The notes beneath the pieces are model-generated. The model saw only the letters and a list, made by a program, of their open reading frames with translations. It was not told the origin of the DNA and searched no databases. Shown piece by piece: positions 47,497 to 58,477 of a stretch of 64,000 nt of DNA; the first letter of the stretch is position 1; the number at the start of each line of letters is the position of its first letter. A program made the translations under genes and the position numbers. Source of the stretch: Desmodesmus armatus (taxonomy: Eukaryota; Chlorophyta; Chlorophyceae; Sphaeropleales; Scenedesmaceae); NCBI GenBank assembly GCA_007449985.2, contig VIIQ02000031.1:248001-312000 (forward strand), written 5' to 3'.

Positions 47497-47600
47497 GTCA
47501 GTCAGTCAGTGTTCGTTACAAAGAGGCCTCAAGGACCCAGCCAACCCGATGCAAGCCCCGGGACCCAATCCATGTCCCGCCCTTGTAACTCAAGGCGCCA
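47497..47600 (-). mobile_element. Truncated retroelement 3' end, (CTGA)n tail
   Basis: '(cagt)ngttcgttacaaagaggcctcaaggacccagccaacccgatgcaagccccgggaccc' on the plus strand is the reverse orientation of the 40.6 kb element. Confidence 0.7.
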
Positions 47601-47719
47601 CCAATTCTACTCAAGACAGCCCAACCACCTGTGGCACACAAGCTGTGTTAGCATGAAACACGCACAAGGCATAAAGCAAACGAATGCGCGGCCAAGAACG
47701 CACATGCACATGCTGACAC

Positions 47720-47805
47720 AGACAGTCAGTCAGTCAGTGTTCGTTACAAAGAGGCCTCAAGGACCCAGCCAACCCGATGCAAGCCCCGGGACCCAATCCA
47801 TGCAG
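47720..47805 (-). mobile_element. Second copy of the (CTGA)n-tailed element
   Basis: 'cagtcagtcagtgttcgttacaaagaggcctcaaggacccagccaacccgatgcaag' repeats 47500-47575 exactly over about 60 bp. Confidence 0.75.
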
Positions 47806-47839
47806 ACAATCAGGCAGTCAGTCAGTCAGTGTTCGTCAG

Positions 47840-47968
47840 GCACTCACTCACTCACTCACTCATTGTTCGTTACATTGAGATCCCCAAAAGACCCAGCCCA
47901 CACCATGTAAGCTCAGGGACCCAAACCATGTCCCTCCAATGCAACTTAAGGCGCCACCTCCTTCAGGC
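47840..47968 (-). mobile_element. LINE-type 3' end, (TGAG)n tail
   Basis: '(cact)ncattgttcgttacattgagatccccaaaagaccc...ggcgccacctccttc' ends 68 bp upstream of the intact tRNA-Gly at 48036 and points away from it. Confidence 0.8.
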
Positions 47969-48035
47969 AGTGAAAGACAGAAAGGTTTGCACTTTCCCCT
48001 ACCCTGCCGGTCCACCAAAACCCCGCCCACCATCA

Positions 48036-48106
48036 GCGCTCATAGTCTAGGGGTATGATAGGTCCCTGCCACGGACCAGGCCGGGGTTCGAGTCCCCGTG
48101 AGCGCA
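48036..48106 (+). tRNA. tRNA-Gly (GCC)
   Basis: An intact 71-nt cloverleaf, identical to 41779-41849 and 58478-58548. Upstream 'catca' is shared with the 58478 copy. Confidence 0.9.
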
Positions 48107-48720
48107 GCACAAGCAATATACAGTGGTCACACACAAACCAGGAACCCACCGCAAAGAGTGCAGAACTGCTAGCACTTCAGTATCATAATGGAAGGCACAG
48201 CACAGCCAGCACTAAGGTATTTTGCTAGCTTGATGCACTGTTGCTATCTCTGCTGCTTATGCTGCCGCCGCCGCTGCTGTGCTGCTGCAACTGTCGTCGC
48301 CGATATGCTGCCGCTGCTGCTACAGCCGATGCCACTGCTGCCACCGCTCATCCCGCCGCTGCTGCCACCCCTGCTGCTGCTACTGTTCCTACTACCTCAA
48401 GCACTTGCAATTTCCGTTGCCTAAACCATAAACCCTGATTGCGCTCGGAGCTGTTGCGGGCAACGTAGTCAGCTTATGCTGCCTGGTCTGGACATGGCAG
48501 TGATCATATCCATGCGCAGGAAGGGGAACTTGCAGGCCATGGTATGGAATGAGCTTGCCAGCAAAGCAGGGGGGGGGGGGGCAGGGACAAGAAGCTACAT
48601 GTAGTCAAAGCTGCGGAAGGGACGCAATCAGCGCCAGGGGTGGTCACGGACTGGACATTCAAAAGGGTCCGCGAGGGGCCCCCGATACGATGCTCCACTT
48701 GGGTCCAATGTCCCTTTCAT
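48107..48720. other. About 600 bp of intron-like sequence between tRNA and elements
   Basis: It includes a pyrimidine-rich (GCTGCC)n stretch at 48240-48400 and a G12 run at 48570. No feature is recognised. Confidence 0.5.
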
Positions 48721-48780
48721 GTCAGTCAGTGTTGTCACAAAGAGGCCCCGAGAGGCCCAACCAACCCAATGCAAGCATTA
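48721..48780 (-). mobile_element. Fragment of the (CTGA)n-tailed element
   Basis: 'gtcagtcagtgttgtcacaaagaggccccgagaggcccaaccaacccaatgcaagc' is a diverged copy of 47510-47560. Confidence 0.6.
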
Positions 48781-48792
48781 AAAACTGCGCCA

Positions 48793-49200
48793 CTCACTCA
48801 CTCACTCACTCATTGTTCGTTACATTGAGATCCCCGAAAGACCCAGCCCACACCACGCAAGCTCAGGGACCCAAACCATGTCCCTCCAATGCAACTTAAG
48901 GTGCCACCTCCTTCTCAAGAGCAGCGAACCACCTGCAACACACAAGGTTAGACAACAGGCAAACATGTACAAGGCACCGTGCGCCTTTCATTCATTCATT
49001 TTTTTTCATTCATTGTTCGTTACATTGAGATCCCTGAAAGACCCAGCCCACACCATGTAAGCTCAGGGACCCAAACCATGTCCCTCCAATGCAACTTAAG
49101 GCGCCACCTCCTTCTCAAGAGCAGCGAACCACCTGCAACACACAAGGTTAGGCAACATGCAAACATGTACAAGGCATAAAGCGTCTGAATGCGCGGCCAT
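48793..49200 (-). mobile_element. Two tandem LINE-type 3' ends (about 215 bp period)
   Basis: 'cattgttcgttacattgagatccc...acctgcaacacacaaggttag.caac..gcaaacatgtacaaggca' occurs at 48810-48978 and again at 49013-49180, with (ACTC)n or (ATTC)n tails. The second copy continues upstream (toward 49480) into sequence shared with 41.5-41.6 kb, and so faces tRNA-Pro at 49546. Confidence 0.8.
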
Positions 49201-49545
49201 TGAAGCACATGGGGCCTGCTGAGCAACCAAGCATGCAGTGACACGCTGTCCCAACAAGCATACAACCATGGCAAGCAAGGCACCTGCTCCCGGTGCTGCT
49301 GCTGGGGGAACAGAAAAGTGCAAAACACGAGCCTGGGAACAAGAGACCAGCACGTGGCACAGACGGGACCCCGCACCAGCCGGACCACTGCAACTGTGCA
49401 CTGCTGCTCCACACTGCTGCTGTTGATGCTGCCAAGCCTTCCTCCAGCTCCGCGCCGTGGACTGCATGATGAAGTTGGGAAGTGCACACTGTGAATGTTG
49501 CGCAGCGCTGAGCTGGCATGTCCTGGGTGCTGAAGATATCCTTCA

Positions 49546-49617
49546 GGGACTTTGGTCTAGTGGTATGATTCTCCCTTAGGGTGGGAGAGGCCGTGGGTTC
49601 AATTCCCACAAGTCCCC
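49546..49617 (+). tRNA. tRNA-Pro (AGG)
   Basis: GGGACTT...AAGTCCC acceptor, anticodon loop CCTTAGG (anticodon AGG), T-arm GTGGG-TTCAATT-CCCAC. It matches the minus-strand gene at 40438 apart from a few compensated stem changes. Confidence 0.9.
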
Positions 49618-50280
49618 AGTGCTGCTGCTGCTGTGAAATTGATGGCAAGGACAGCCGAATTGTGATGCTGGGCACACCGAAAGACTGGTATGCCTTTGTT
49701 GCCAGTTGCATCTGTTCATCCGCTTTCTAGCACCCCTTTTTTTGAAGCGGGGAAGGAATTCGGCAGCTGGACGGGACCAGCATTGGACGGGAGGCAAGAA
49801 GGCAAGATCACCTACACCACCTGTGCCTACTATCCCAGCAATTACCCCTCAACCATGGGCAGCACGGTGACTGCAGATCTGGCAAAGTCAGGCACTGCAC
49901 ACCCAAACCTCTGTGAGCTTTTCAGGGGGGTGAGGGTTTGGCGTGATACGGCATCACCACTGAATGTAGTGTGAGTGTGCTGATCGGCGCTGGCCGTACC
50001 GATTGCACCCGGCTGCCAACGCCAGCTTGGCACATGGCCACATTCCAGTGCTGAGTGATTGACGGGGCTGCCTGATGGCAGCTGACCCAAGCTCAGCTTA
50101 CATCCACACCCATACACGCGTGTGTGTTAGCACAGGGAGTACTTGTGTAGCTAGCATACTAATAGTATGCTACTATGAACATGCAAGTCACATGTGTGTG
50201 TGTGTGGGGGGGGGGGGTGAGGGATGTTGCAACAGAAGCAGCTTCGAAAATGACCACGGCTCCACTCAGAAACGCGCGGG
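49618..50280. other. Unassigned intron-like sequence
   Basis: About 660 bp without a repeat partner or supported coding sequence. A (GT)n/G-run lies at 50190-50217. Confidence 0.45.
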
Positions 50281-50420
50281 TCAGTCAGTCAGTCAGTCAG
50301 TGTTCGTTACAAAGAGGAAGAAGAAGAAGAAGAAGAAGGGGTTACAGGGCGACACACGCAGCTACGCTGCAACGACACCCAGCATCGGAAGGGAAGTGAA
50401 TGAATGAAGGTGTTACACGG
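50281..50420 (-). mobile_element. Composite retroelement tails: (CTGA)n, (TTC)n, TGTAACCCC
   Basis: Plus 'tcagtcagtcagtcagtcagtgttcgttacaaagag(gaa)ngggg​ttacagggcgacacacgcagctacgctgcaacgacaccca' joins a (CTGA)n element tail to another 3' end with a (TTC)n tail. The latter recurs at about 58313-58370. Confidence 0.65.
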
Positions 50421-51023
50421 GTTTCTCAAGCAACTACGTTGCAACTGAACCCAGCCACGGATGGACACAACCAGCACGGAAGGGGGCCGTTCGGACAAAC
50501 CCCACCATCAAAAGCTTGTCACGCACACTCAGTGTGCTTCCAGATTGCGAACACAGAGATATAATACACTGGAAGGACTGAATGGCGCCAACGGCACTGC
50601 TTCTCGCACCTGCAGGGTTGCGACAAGAAAGGGCGGACGGAACAGAAAACAGCGAACACACAGCTGCGAGCCACAAAACACTCCCACATGTTGCAGTGGG
50701 CGCACGTGGGGGCATGAAGGTGTTACACGGGTTTCTCAAGCAACTACGTTGCAACTGAACCCAGCCACGGATGGACACAACCAGCACGGAAGGGGGCCGT
50801 TCGGACAAACCCCACCATCAAAAGCTTGTCACGCACACTCAGTGTGCTTCCAGATTGCGAACACAGAGATATAATACACTGGAAGGACTGAATGGCGCCA
50901 ACGGCACTGCTTCTCGCACCTGCAGGGTTGCGACAAGAAAGGGCGGACGGAACAGAAAACAGCGAACACACAGCTGCGAGCCACAAAACACTCCCACATG
51001 TTGCAGTGGGCGCACGTGGGGGC
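50405..51023 (-). repeat. Tandem duplication of the LINE 3' UTR (310 bp)
   Basis: Plus 50405-50714 and 50715-51023 are essentially identical, from 'tgaaggtgttacacgggtttctcaag' to 'gtgggcgcacgtgggggca'. Part of the same UTR recurs at 58034-58310. Confidence 0.95.
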
Positions 51024-51120
51024 AACTTCACCGACACCACCAGTCGCTGCACTGTTCACAAGCCAGCAGGATAGAAGTCACACAGCAGCCAGCAACTCAC
51101 ATGTCACCACATGCAGAAGC

Positions 51121-53840
51121 TCAATGCCTAACTACCCGCAAACCGTTGCCTCCTGACAGCACCACATGCCATGCAATGAAAGGCTGCTGTGTGAGCGCAA
51201 GCCCCTGCGCCCGCTTAGGGATGATTGCAGAAACCGCAAAGTCAGCCAAGACGCGCCAAAACTCCCCAACAGCAGCACGCCCTGCAATGCGCTCTACCGT
51301 CAGCAGAGGCAACGCAGGACCTTCTGCTGCCACAGCCCACGCCACTCTGCGGCCGAAGTCAACAGCACCGATGCCAGCCAGACACACCATGTCCCACACA
51401 ATATGATGCAACCGGGGATGAGGTTTCACCCCCATCCACAAAGCTGCACACTGCAGGCCGCGGTCAGCAGCCAACCAAGGGGGGGCGTCGCCCACCCGGT
51501 GAGCTCGCAACTGCCCCTCAATCTCCGCCCGCACCGCCCCTGCAACAGGACACTCCCAACAATGGTGCTGTACACCGGGCTCAGCAGCCCCACATGCTAC
51601 ACAAGAGGTGCCTGTGTGCATGCGCTGGGCCGTAGGGAACGCGTCGAGGGTGAGCCGCCATGCAGCCTCCTTGTGCTCATTAGGCACACGCAGCTTCCAC
51701 CACCGCCGAAGCACCCGAGTGACCTCGGGCAATTGGCCCACAATTGGCTGCAGCATATCAACAGACAACACCCTCTGACGGAAGGCAGCATGCCTGTCAG
51801 CAATGGCTGACAGCGCATCCAAGGATTGACACTGGGTAGCTAGCGACACAGTGAGGGCCTCAAGCTTCACCACATCCCCATTGCGAGTATGCCAGCCCAG
51901 ATCAGCACACACCCTGTCCCTAGCTGCGGTAAGCTGAGCCTCCGAAACGGCCGGCAGCCGCCCGGATGGCCTACCCCGCAGCACTGCACGTGCTGCATCC
52001 TGCCACGCACTAGGGATGGCCGCGACCAACACAGCCAACTCCTCCCTAGCCACCACCATGTTAGCATACCTAGGGCGATGCTGCAACACAGGGTCCCACA
52101 CATGCATCCTGTATGCCTCCTCCCTTGCCCCCAGGTCAGGAATGGAACAGATAGCCTCAACCAGCTGCAACCAATGCAGCGCCTGCCCTGCACATTGCAG
52201 CTGGGTGAGGCCCAACAAGTCAGGCACCACAAACTCCAACCCCACCATCACTTGCCGCTGCTGTCCATACCAGTCCCACTGCTCCCTCTGCGCCACCACC
52301 GGATTGGACCACAATGGGACATAGTAACACCACGGGCCGGGCTGGACCGGGTTAGCGCCCACATGGCGAATATACGGCAGAGCCCTGATGCCAAGGGCAA
52401 AAGCACGCAAGGGGTCTGGCAACAGCTGGCCCCCAGCGTCCCTGAACAACCGACCCTTGTCACACAAGGCCAAGCCCCAATAACCCCCACCAGGCACCAC
52501 CGGCACATGGTGCTGCAACAGCTCCCTGCTGACTGCAACCCAAGGCTTGCGAGCATCCCCCACCAACACTTGCACTGCCTCACAAGCCAGGCGAGAGTGA
52601 AGGTGGGCCCGCACTGGCAGCAGACCCAAACCTCCCTCCCTAGGGTGGGCCTCCATACACGCCCTGGGCACCCCTGGTGCCCGTCGCTGATCATCATCAG
52701 GGCCCAGGCCAGCATCAACAAGGGCAGAGGCCCATTTGATTAGTTGCCTGGCATGCTCAGCTGGCAGGGCCCCAGCAAAGTGTGCATGATACAACAGTGT
52801 GGAGATAGCGTACCCATTGAACGCAAAAGCCCGGCCAAACATGGACAGGTCAGGGATGCGGCTGATCTTCTGCACCCGTTCCCGCACAATGCTCAGCCGA
52901 TGCTCCCAATCCACTCCAACCACCCCCACACTGCCAAAGACAACCCCCAGGCTTTTGCAGGTGTCACGCACCGCCATGCCTGCCACAGGGGCAGGATCCA
53001 CCACCGCTTGGCCCAAAGGCAACAGTTGACACTTGGGTGGCTGCACCCGCTGGCCTGTGGCATCCCCATACACCGACAAATGCTCCAACAAGCCAGAAAC
53101 ATCAGCCTCCCCAGGCAGGAGGGGCTCCACATCATCCGCATACTGTGTGGCGACAAGCCTGCCGGCTGCGACATCAATACCAATGCCACACTGCTTGAGA
53201 TGGCAGAGCAACGCCTGCCCTGCAAACAGGTACATCAGGGGTGCCAGAGGGCAGCCCTGCCTAACCCCAGCACCACACCGAAAGAAAGAGCTCTGAAAGC
53301 CATTGACAACTGCACATGTCAGAGTGTCTGTCAACAGCAGCTTCATCCACTGCAGAAACCCGGTACCCACCCCAAGGGCCTCCCCAGCTGCAAACAGAAA
53401 CTCCCTTGACACAGTGTCATAAGCCTTCCTGAAGTCCAGGAAAGCAGCTATGGCTGTTTGGTGGCGGGCACGCAGCACCTGGGGCAGCAGCTGCAGCAGC
53501 CGCACACTATCCCCTATGTGCCGATGCTGCAAAAAAGCACACTGCGCTGGATCGATCATGACCCCCGCCACTTGCAACAACCTGTTGGCCAGTAACTTGG
53601 CCATAAGACGGTAATCATAGTTAAGTAATTGAATGGGGCGATAAGCATCCACATTGGTGTGCACCCCACCAGGTTTCAGCACTGGCACGACCGCCCCATC
53701 AAGAAACCCCGGTGGGCACTGCTGTGTTGCCCCAACGGCCGAGTACAGTTTGGCCAGGATGGGGGCAAGCTGCTGTCGGTACCGCCTGAACAGTTCCCCA
53801 GGAATACCGTCCACCCCCGGAGCCTTGCAGGCGCTGTACG
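51121..53840 (-). pseudogene. LINE ORF2, reverse transcriptase and C-terminal part
   Basis: Open for about 897 codons. RT motifs in order are APGVDGIPGELF, YRPIQLLNYDYRLMAKLLA, AAFLDFRKAYDTVSREFL (catalytic D), GVRQGCPLAPLMYLFAG and the YADD box in ATQYADDVEPLL. The C-terminus has CVACGAAEPGVQHHCWECP, a Cys-His knuckle like that of plant LINEs. The polymerase primes cDNA synthesis at the nicked target. The reading frame is separated from the endonuclease part by a one-base deletion near 53830, so the product cannot be made intact. Confidence 0.9.
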
Positions 53841-54864
53841 CAGGATGGCCCGCTCTACCTCCTCAACTGACACCGATGCACTCCCCAGCTCAGCAGCTTG
53901 CTCGGCCGTCAGCCGCTGGCTGTGCTGTGCCATGGCCTGCAGCACCGCCTGCTGTGCTGCAGGCTGCACCTGCGGAGTTGTGCTGACCTCTGCATACCGG
54001 CGTCCCACAATGCTGGCCAACCCCACCCCACCCACCACCAAATGACCCGACCCAGGTGCGTGCAGCCCAGCAATGAACGATGCTCCTTGGCTGGGCCGCA
54101 ACATCTTGGTCATGACAGGATTAGGCCGCTCCCCCAGATGCACCCACTGCTGCCGCCTACGCTGCCGCAATACTTCCTCCTCCTGGGTGAGCAGGCTTGC
54201 AAGGCCAGAGGAGGCATCCTGCAGTTCGGTCACGGCTGCCTGCACCTGTGCCCCATCCTGGCACTGTGCCAACCGCTGCCGTGCTGCCTGCACTGCACCC
54301 CATGCTTCCTTTCTGCGGGCTGCCGACCCCTGATTGGCCCGCCGGGCTTTGGCTTCCCGGTTGAGGGCCTGAACCTGAAGCCGCAACCGCTGCTTGAATG
54401 ATGACCACCCCACTACCATAGCTAGCGGGTCAGAGGGCATGGCTGCATCCTCTACCGCCAGCCAGTCTGCCAGCTGCTGCTCGCACTCTGAGTCCCCTTG
54501 CAGGGACAAGTGCAGCTTCGGGAGGCCTGGGCCCAACACCCCTGGCCTTGACGGCAGCAGCTGCACCACCACAGGAGTGTGGTCGCTGATTGATGGTTGC
54601 TGATCTGCATGCCGGACAGCTGCCACCTGTGGCAGCAGCCCTGTGCTGACATACACCCTGTCCAACCGCGAGATACCCCGAGGGTGAAAGTAGGTGTATG
54701 CTCGCTTGTGGGGGTGCTTGGCCCGCCAGACGTCCCGCAGGTTTGGCACACACCGCCGCCACGCAGCTGTAGGGGCTGTGTCGCGCGTGGCAGCTGCCCC
54801 TGGCCCCCGCTGCTGCAACGGTTGCGGCTGGCTCCCGTCCCCTTCCTCCCCAGACCCTGCCCCC

Positions 54865-54899
<35 letters not shown>

Positions 54900-55750
54900 G
54901 CACGGCACGCAACCGCGATCAACGCTAGGGCAGGGCACAAAGTTCCAGTCCCCCAAAGCGATCATGCGACCCCCTGGAGCAGCGGCGCACCACTCCTGCA
55001 GGGTGCCTTCTATGATGTCTACGTTGCGCTGGTATTTTTTTTTTTTAAAGGAGGGAAGGGGAGATGGAACTGCCGCTGCATATGCTGCCACTGTGCTGTC
55101 ATTCCCTCATTACTGGATACTTTCACCACATAGTGGTACTCTCCAGACCTAGTTAACTGCCGAAGCCGAAGCTTGGTATCACCACGCGTGAAGGGTAAAC
55201 CACCGAAACCCCTTCACCACTGCAAGCCGCTACAAGGGTGGGCGGACATCACAGCCTGGCCAGTGTCTTTGCCAGCATTCGATCCCCAGACCTTGCGATC
55301 TGAAGACCACCGACATATTGTAATGGGCTATCGGCGGCGGCCGGTATTCTGCAGCATGAAAGTATACCCCAACCAGGTCCAAGTCCTGTCCCCCCCACCG
55401 CAGCGGCACGCGGAGCAGCCTGCCATTGGTGGCCGGGAAGACGGACCTGGTGTCGCCCCACTGGCACGAACCTGCAGCTTGCCGGACCGCAGCAGGCTGT
55501 CCTTGATAAGTACTGTCACCCCTGCCCGCAACTGTGCTGTCTGCTGGTAGGCCAGACACCAGTAGCTGCGCCAGCCCCTGGCCAGCAGGCGTGACTCTAG
55601 GTGAGTGCGCTGCAAGAAGCTGACGTGTGTATCGGCTGCCACTACTACATCCAAGCCGAGGGCCTTGTAGAGAGCCAACAAGCCCTCTAACTTGGCTGCC
55701 AGCCCATTGACATTGTGGCAGCCCATGCGCAGGGTTGGAGCCCTACGCAT
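53830..55750 (-). pseudogene. LINE ORF2, APE endonuclease part with SINE insertion and frameshift
   Basis: It starts at the ATG 55750 with MGCHNVNGLAAKLEGLLALY and DVVVAADTHVS (APE motif region). A frame change at the GGGG run near 55460 leads to GRLLRVPLRWGG. After the SINE (about 55035-55318) it continues with ALGDWNFVPC, RLDRVYVS and ISDHTPVVV, the C-terminal endonuclease motifs. A helical linker and a poly-Gln tract (54862-54897 on plus) follow. The domain nicks target DNA, so it would determine target choice. Confidence 0.85.
55035..55318 (-). mobile_element. Probable SINE inserted in the LINE endonuclease region
   Basis: A roughly 280-bp segment interrupts the endonuclease frame. It ends in A13 on the minus strand (plus T13 at 55036-55048). 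Its 5' part contains a B-box-like GGGATCGAATGC about 35 bp from its start, as expected for a tRNA-derived SINE. No clear target-site duplication was found. Confidence 0.6.
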
Positions 55751-56273
55751 TTACTGCTGAGGGGGGGCCCAGGGGGTGGCCGGCCACAGCTGTGGCGAGC
55801 CCCCTTCTGGGGCGGGCGTGCCAGCGTACTGCAAGGCGCTGAAGCCCGCTGGGATGATGGAGGGAAGTGCGGCCTGGCTGTCCTGCTGCTGCTGCTGCTG
55901 ACGGCGCTGCAAACCTCTGGGCAAGCGGCGCTGCTCTTGCTGCTGCTGTTGCTTGGATAGCACCAGCCTGAACTGCTCAATGCGCTGCCGCTTCAGTTCA
56001 GACCCTGCCGCCCGAGCTGTGGCTGTCACGCGCTGCTGTGCACCTGGGGTGCCTGCTGCTGGGCCGGCCTGCGATGCAGAGGCGGCGGCCTGGCGGCGAG
56101 CCAGCTTGCGCCGGCTCTCAGACACAGGGCGCTTCTTGGTACCGCAGGTGCTGCTGTTGGCGTTGCTGCTGGTGCTGCTGCTGGTGCTGCTTGAGGCAGC
56201 TGCGGCAGCTGGCGCGCCCTCGCGCACGGCTGCAGGCGGGGCCTGCTGCTGTTGCCCGATCGGGCCAGAGGGT

Positions 56274-56309
<36 letters not shown>

Positions 56310-57412
56310 AGGTCTGGTGTGGGCCGCTTCTGTGAGGCAGGTGCAGTGCCAGCTGACTGCGAGGGTGACTGTGCAGCGTCAGCGGCTGGGGCCTCCTGCT
56401 GCTGCCTCTGCTGATGGCGCTCCCGCTGCTGCTGCCGCTGCTGCTGGCGCTGAGCCGCCAGCTCGGCCGCCTGCTGTTGCCTGTCATGCTCCTGCTGCTG
56501 ACGCTGGCGGCGCTGCCGCTCCTGCTGCTCTGCAAGCTGCTGTTGGGTGCGGGACGCAATCCACTCGCGCTGCATAGCATTGCTGGCTCCCTTGCGCAGG
56601 GCGGCAGCACTGAGGTCTGCTGCATCTGTACACTCCCGCAGCTGCACGAAGAAACTGCTGGTGCCGTCTGGTGTGGGCATCTCCACTGCTGAGGGTGCGC
56701 TGGCTGTGACTGCCAGCACCAGCTTCACCTCATCCCACAGCTGCCGCTGCTGCTGATCCAAAGCCCAGTCCGCTGCCAGCACAGTGACGCCGGCTGCGTC
56801 CATGGCCGTGGCCCACTGCTGCGGCCCAATGCCCCGCACCCCGCACAAGCTGAAGACCCAGACTGGCAGCCCGTCATACCGCAGAGTGTACTGCTCCCCA
56901 CCGCCCGGCAGCTGCAGCTTGCCGGTCTGAGGGTCCAGTAGGCCCTGCAGGGCTGCCTTGCTGTGCAGAATGAACTGATAGGACGCGTGCATGGCTGCAA
57001 CCTTGCGCCCTGCATGCACAGCATCCTTCCTGAAAAACCTGGGGTGGCTCCAACCCAGCTCCCACCCGTCCCTACTCACCAGCTGCTCAATGACGGCAGC
57101 AAAGCTGCTGGCCATCTCCCCCGCTGCAGCAAACCGCTCAAGGACTGGCCGCAGCGCTGCCGGTGCCATGCCCGCAGCAGCTGCCTCGGCGACTGCTGGG
57201 TCCTCCATGCCTGCAGGCTGCGCCGCAGACCAGGTGTCCCGCAGGCGCTGTACCTCGTGGCCGGATGGGCAGTCCTGCAGTTGCTGTGTTGCTGCTGCCC
57301 GTGCTGCTGCATCTGCTGGGTCAATCAGCTTCTGCACCTCCAGGGCCACTTTCCTGGAGGCCAGAGCCTCGGGAGGCAGCAGCAGCTTCAGAACTCCTGG
57401 GAAGGAGTGCAT
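55751..57412 (-). CDS. LINE ORF1 protein
   Basis: From the first ATG (57412, MHSFPGVLKLLLPPEA) the frame runs 553 codons to a TAA at 55751. The frame is open upstream to about 57742, but without an ATG. The N-terminal half is globular (RDGWELGWSHPRFFRKDAVH, LPVWVFSLCGVRGIGPQQW). The C-terminal half is Gln/Arg/Ala-rich with a basic KKRPVSESRRKLARRQ, suitable for nucleic acid binding. The stop is immediately followed by the ORF2 start (TAAATG). The frame is intact, unlike ORF2. Confidence 0.75.
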
Positions 57413-57959
57413 CTGTCGCTGCTGCCTGTTGTGTGCTGTATAGGCAGCCTTGCTGGCAGTTGCTGCTACCCTCCTGTTGGGCTGATTGGGGTGGCTGCTG
57501 CTGTCCTGCCAGGTGTGGCGGTGGGCTGGCGCCCAGCCGGGGCAGCACTGCGCTGCTGCTGCTGCTGCTGCTGCTTCTGCTGGGCCACCCGCCCTGCTGC
57601 TGCTGACGTGCCTGCCTGTGAGTCGGTAGGCATGTTTACGGAGCTGATATGCTGCGCTGCTGCACGTAATGGATACTAGACGTACCAAAAGCACTGTTTG
57701 TGCACTAGGCTGCCGCTCGGACTGGCTGCATGGGACTTGCAAACTTGCGAGTGATGCGATCCCGACAGGCCAGCCAGTCTACTGCGGACGTGCCCGCTGC
57801 CCACGAAGAGTGACATAATGCATCAATACGAGTACAATGCGCAATTCATGCAGGCCGAGTTGACGATCTCTCGACACGGTCCACTGGACATGATGGAGGA
57901 ACGATGGAGGCAACAGAAACGTAGTAGTAGTAGTAGTTGGCAACAGAAACTCAGCAACC

Positions 57960-58410
57960 GACCTCGTGGGGGCAACTTCACCGACACCACCAGTCGCTGC
58001 ACTGGGAAGGGAAGTTACAAAGAGGAAGAAGAAGAATGAAGGTGTTACAAAGAGAATGAATGAAGGTGTTACACGGGTTTCTCAAGCAACTACGTTGCAA
58101 CTGAACCCAGCCACGGATGGACACAACCAGCACGGAAGGGGGCCGTTCGGACAAACCCCACCATGAATGAATGAAGGTGTTACACGGGTTTCTCAAGCAA
58201 CTACGTTGCAACTGAACCCAGCCACGGATGGGTTCGCAAACCCCACCATCAAAAGCTTGTCACGCACACTCAGTGTGCTTCCAGATTGCGAACACAGAGA
58301 TATAATACACTGAAGAAGAAGAAGAAGGGGTTACAGGGCGACACACGCAGCTACGCTGCAACGACACCCACATATAATACACTGTTACAAAGAGGCCTCA
58401 AGGACCCGCG
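57960..58410 (-). mobile_element. Cluster of short retroelement 3' ends
   Basis: Plus 57967-58000 repeats 51018-51050 of the LINE UTR. 58035-58165 and 58172-58310 are two more copies of its terminal 'ggtgttacacgggtttctcaagcaactacgttgc' region with (GAAT)n tails. 58313-58370 matches 50330-50390. 58383-58407 matches the (CTGA)n family ('tgttacaaagaggcctcaaggaccc'). The cluster ends about 70 bp upstream of tRNA-Gly 58478. Confidence 0.8.
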
Positions 58411-58477
58411 GGAACCGACAGAAAACTTGGCATCTGGCAGCACTGATGCAGCTTGCCAAGCCTATTGTCCATCATCA

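Larger units (their letters stand above)
50405..57960 (-). mobile_element. Nearly full-length LINE (APE endonuclease plus RT), disrupted
   Basis: In minus orientation: ORF1 (to 55751), ORF2 with endonuclease and reverse transcriptase (55750 to 51121), and a 3' UTR ending 'CCGTGTAACACC(TTCA)n' at about 50405-50720. The 3' UTR is present twice in tandem (310-bp period). The C-terminal Cys-His motif and APE-type endonuclease place it near the L1/Tx1 group of non-LTR elements (inference). The 5' end lies somewhere between 57412 and 57960. ORF2 carries at least two frameshifts and a SINE insertion, so this copy is inactive. Confidence 0.85.

Noticed and set aside
47497..47830. CRISPR-like appearance of regularly repeated TCAG/CACT blocks
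   Set aside because: These are simple-sequence tails of retroelement 3' ends in a eukaryotic genome, without unique spacers or palindromic repeats of the right length.
51166..53409. Plus-strand frames of 200-280 codons opposite the reverse transcriptase
   Set aside because: They are antisense shadows of a GC-rich coding frame. The RT motifs are on the minus strand.
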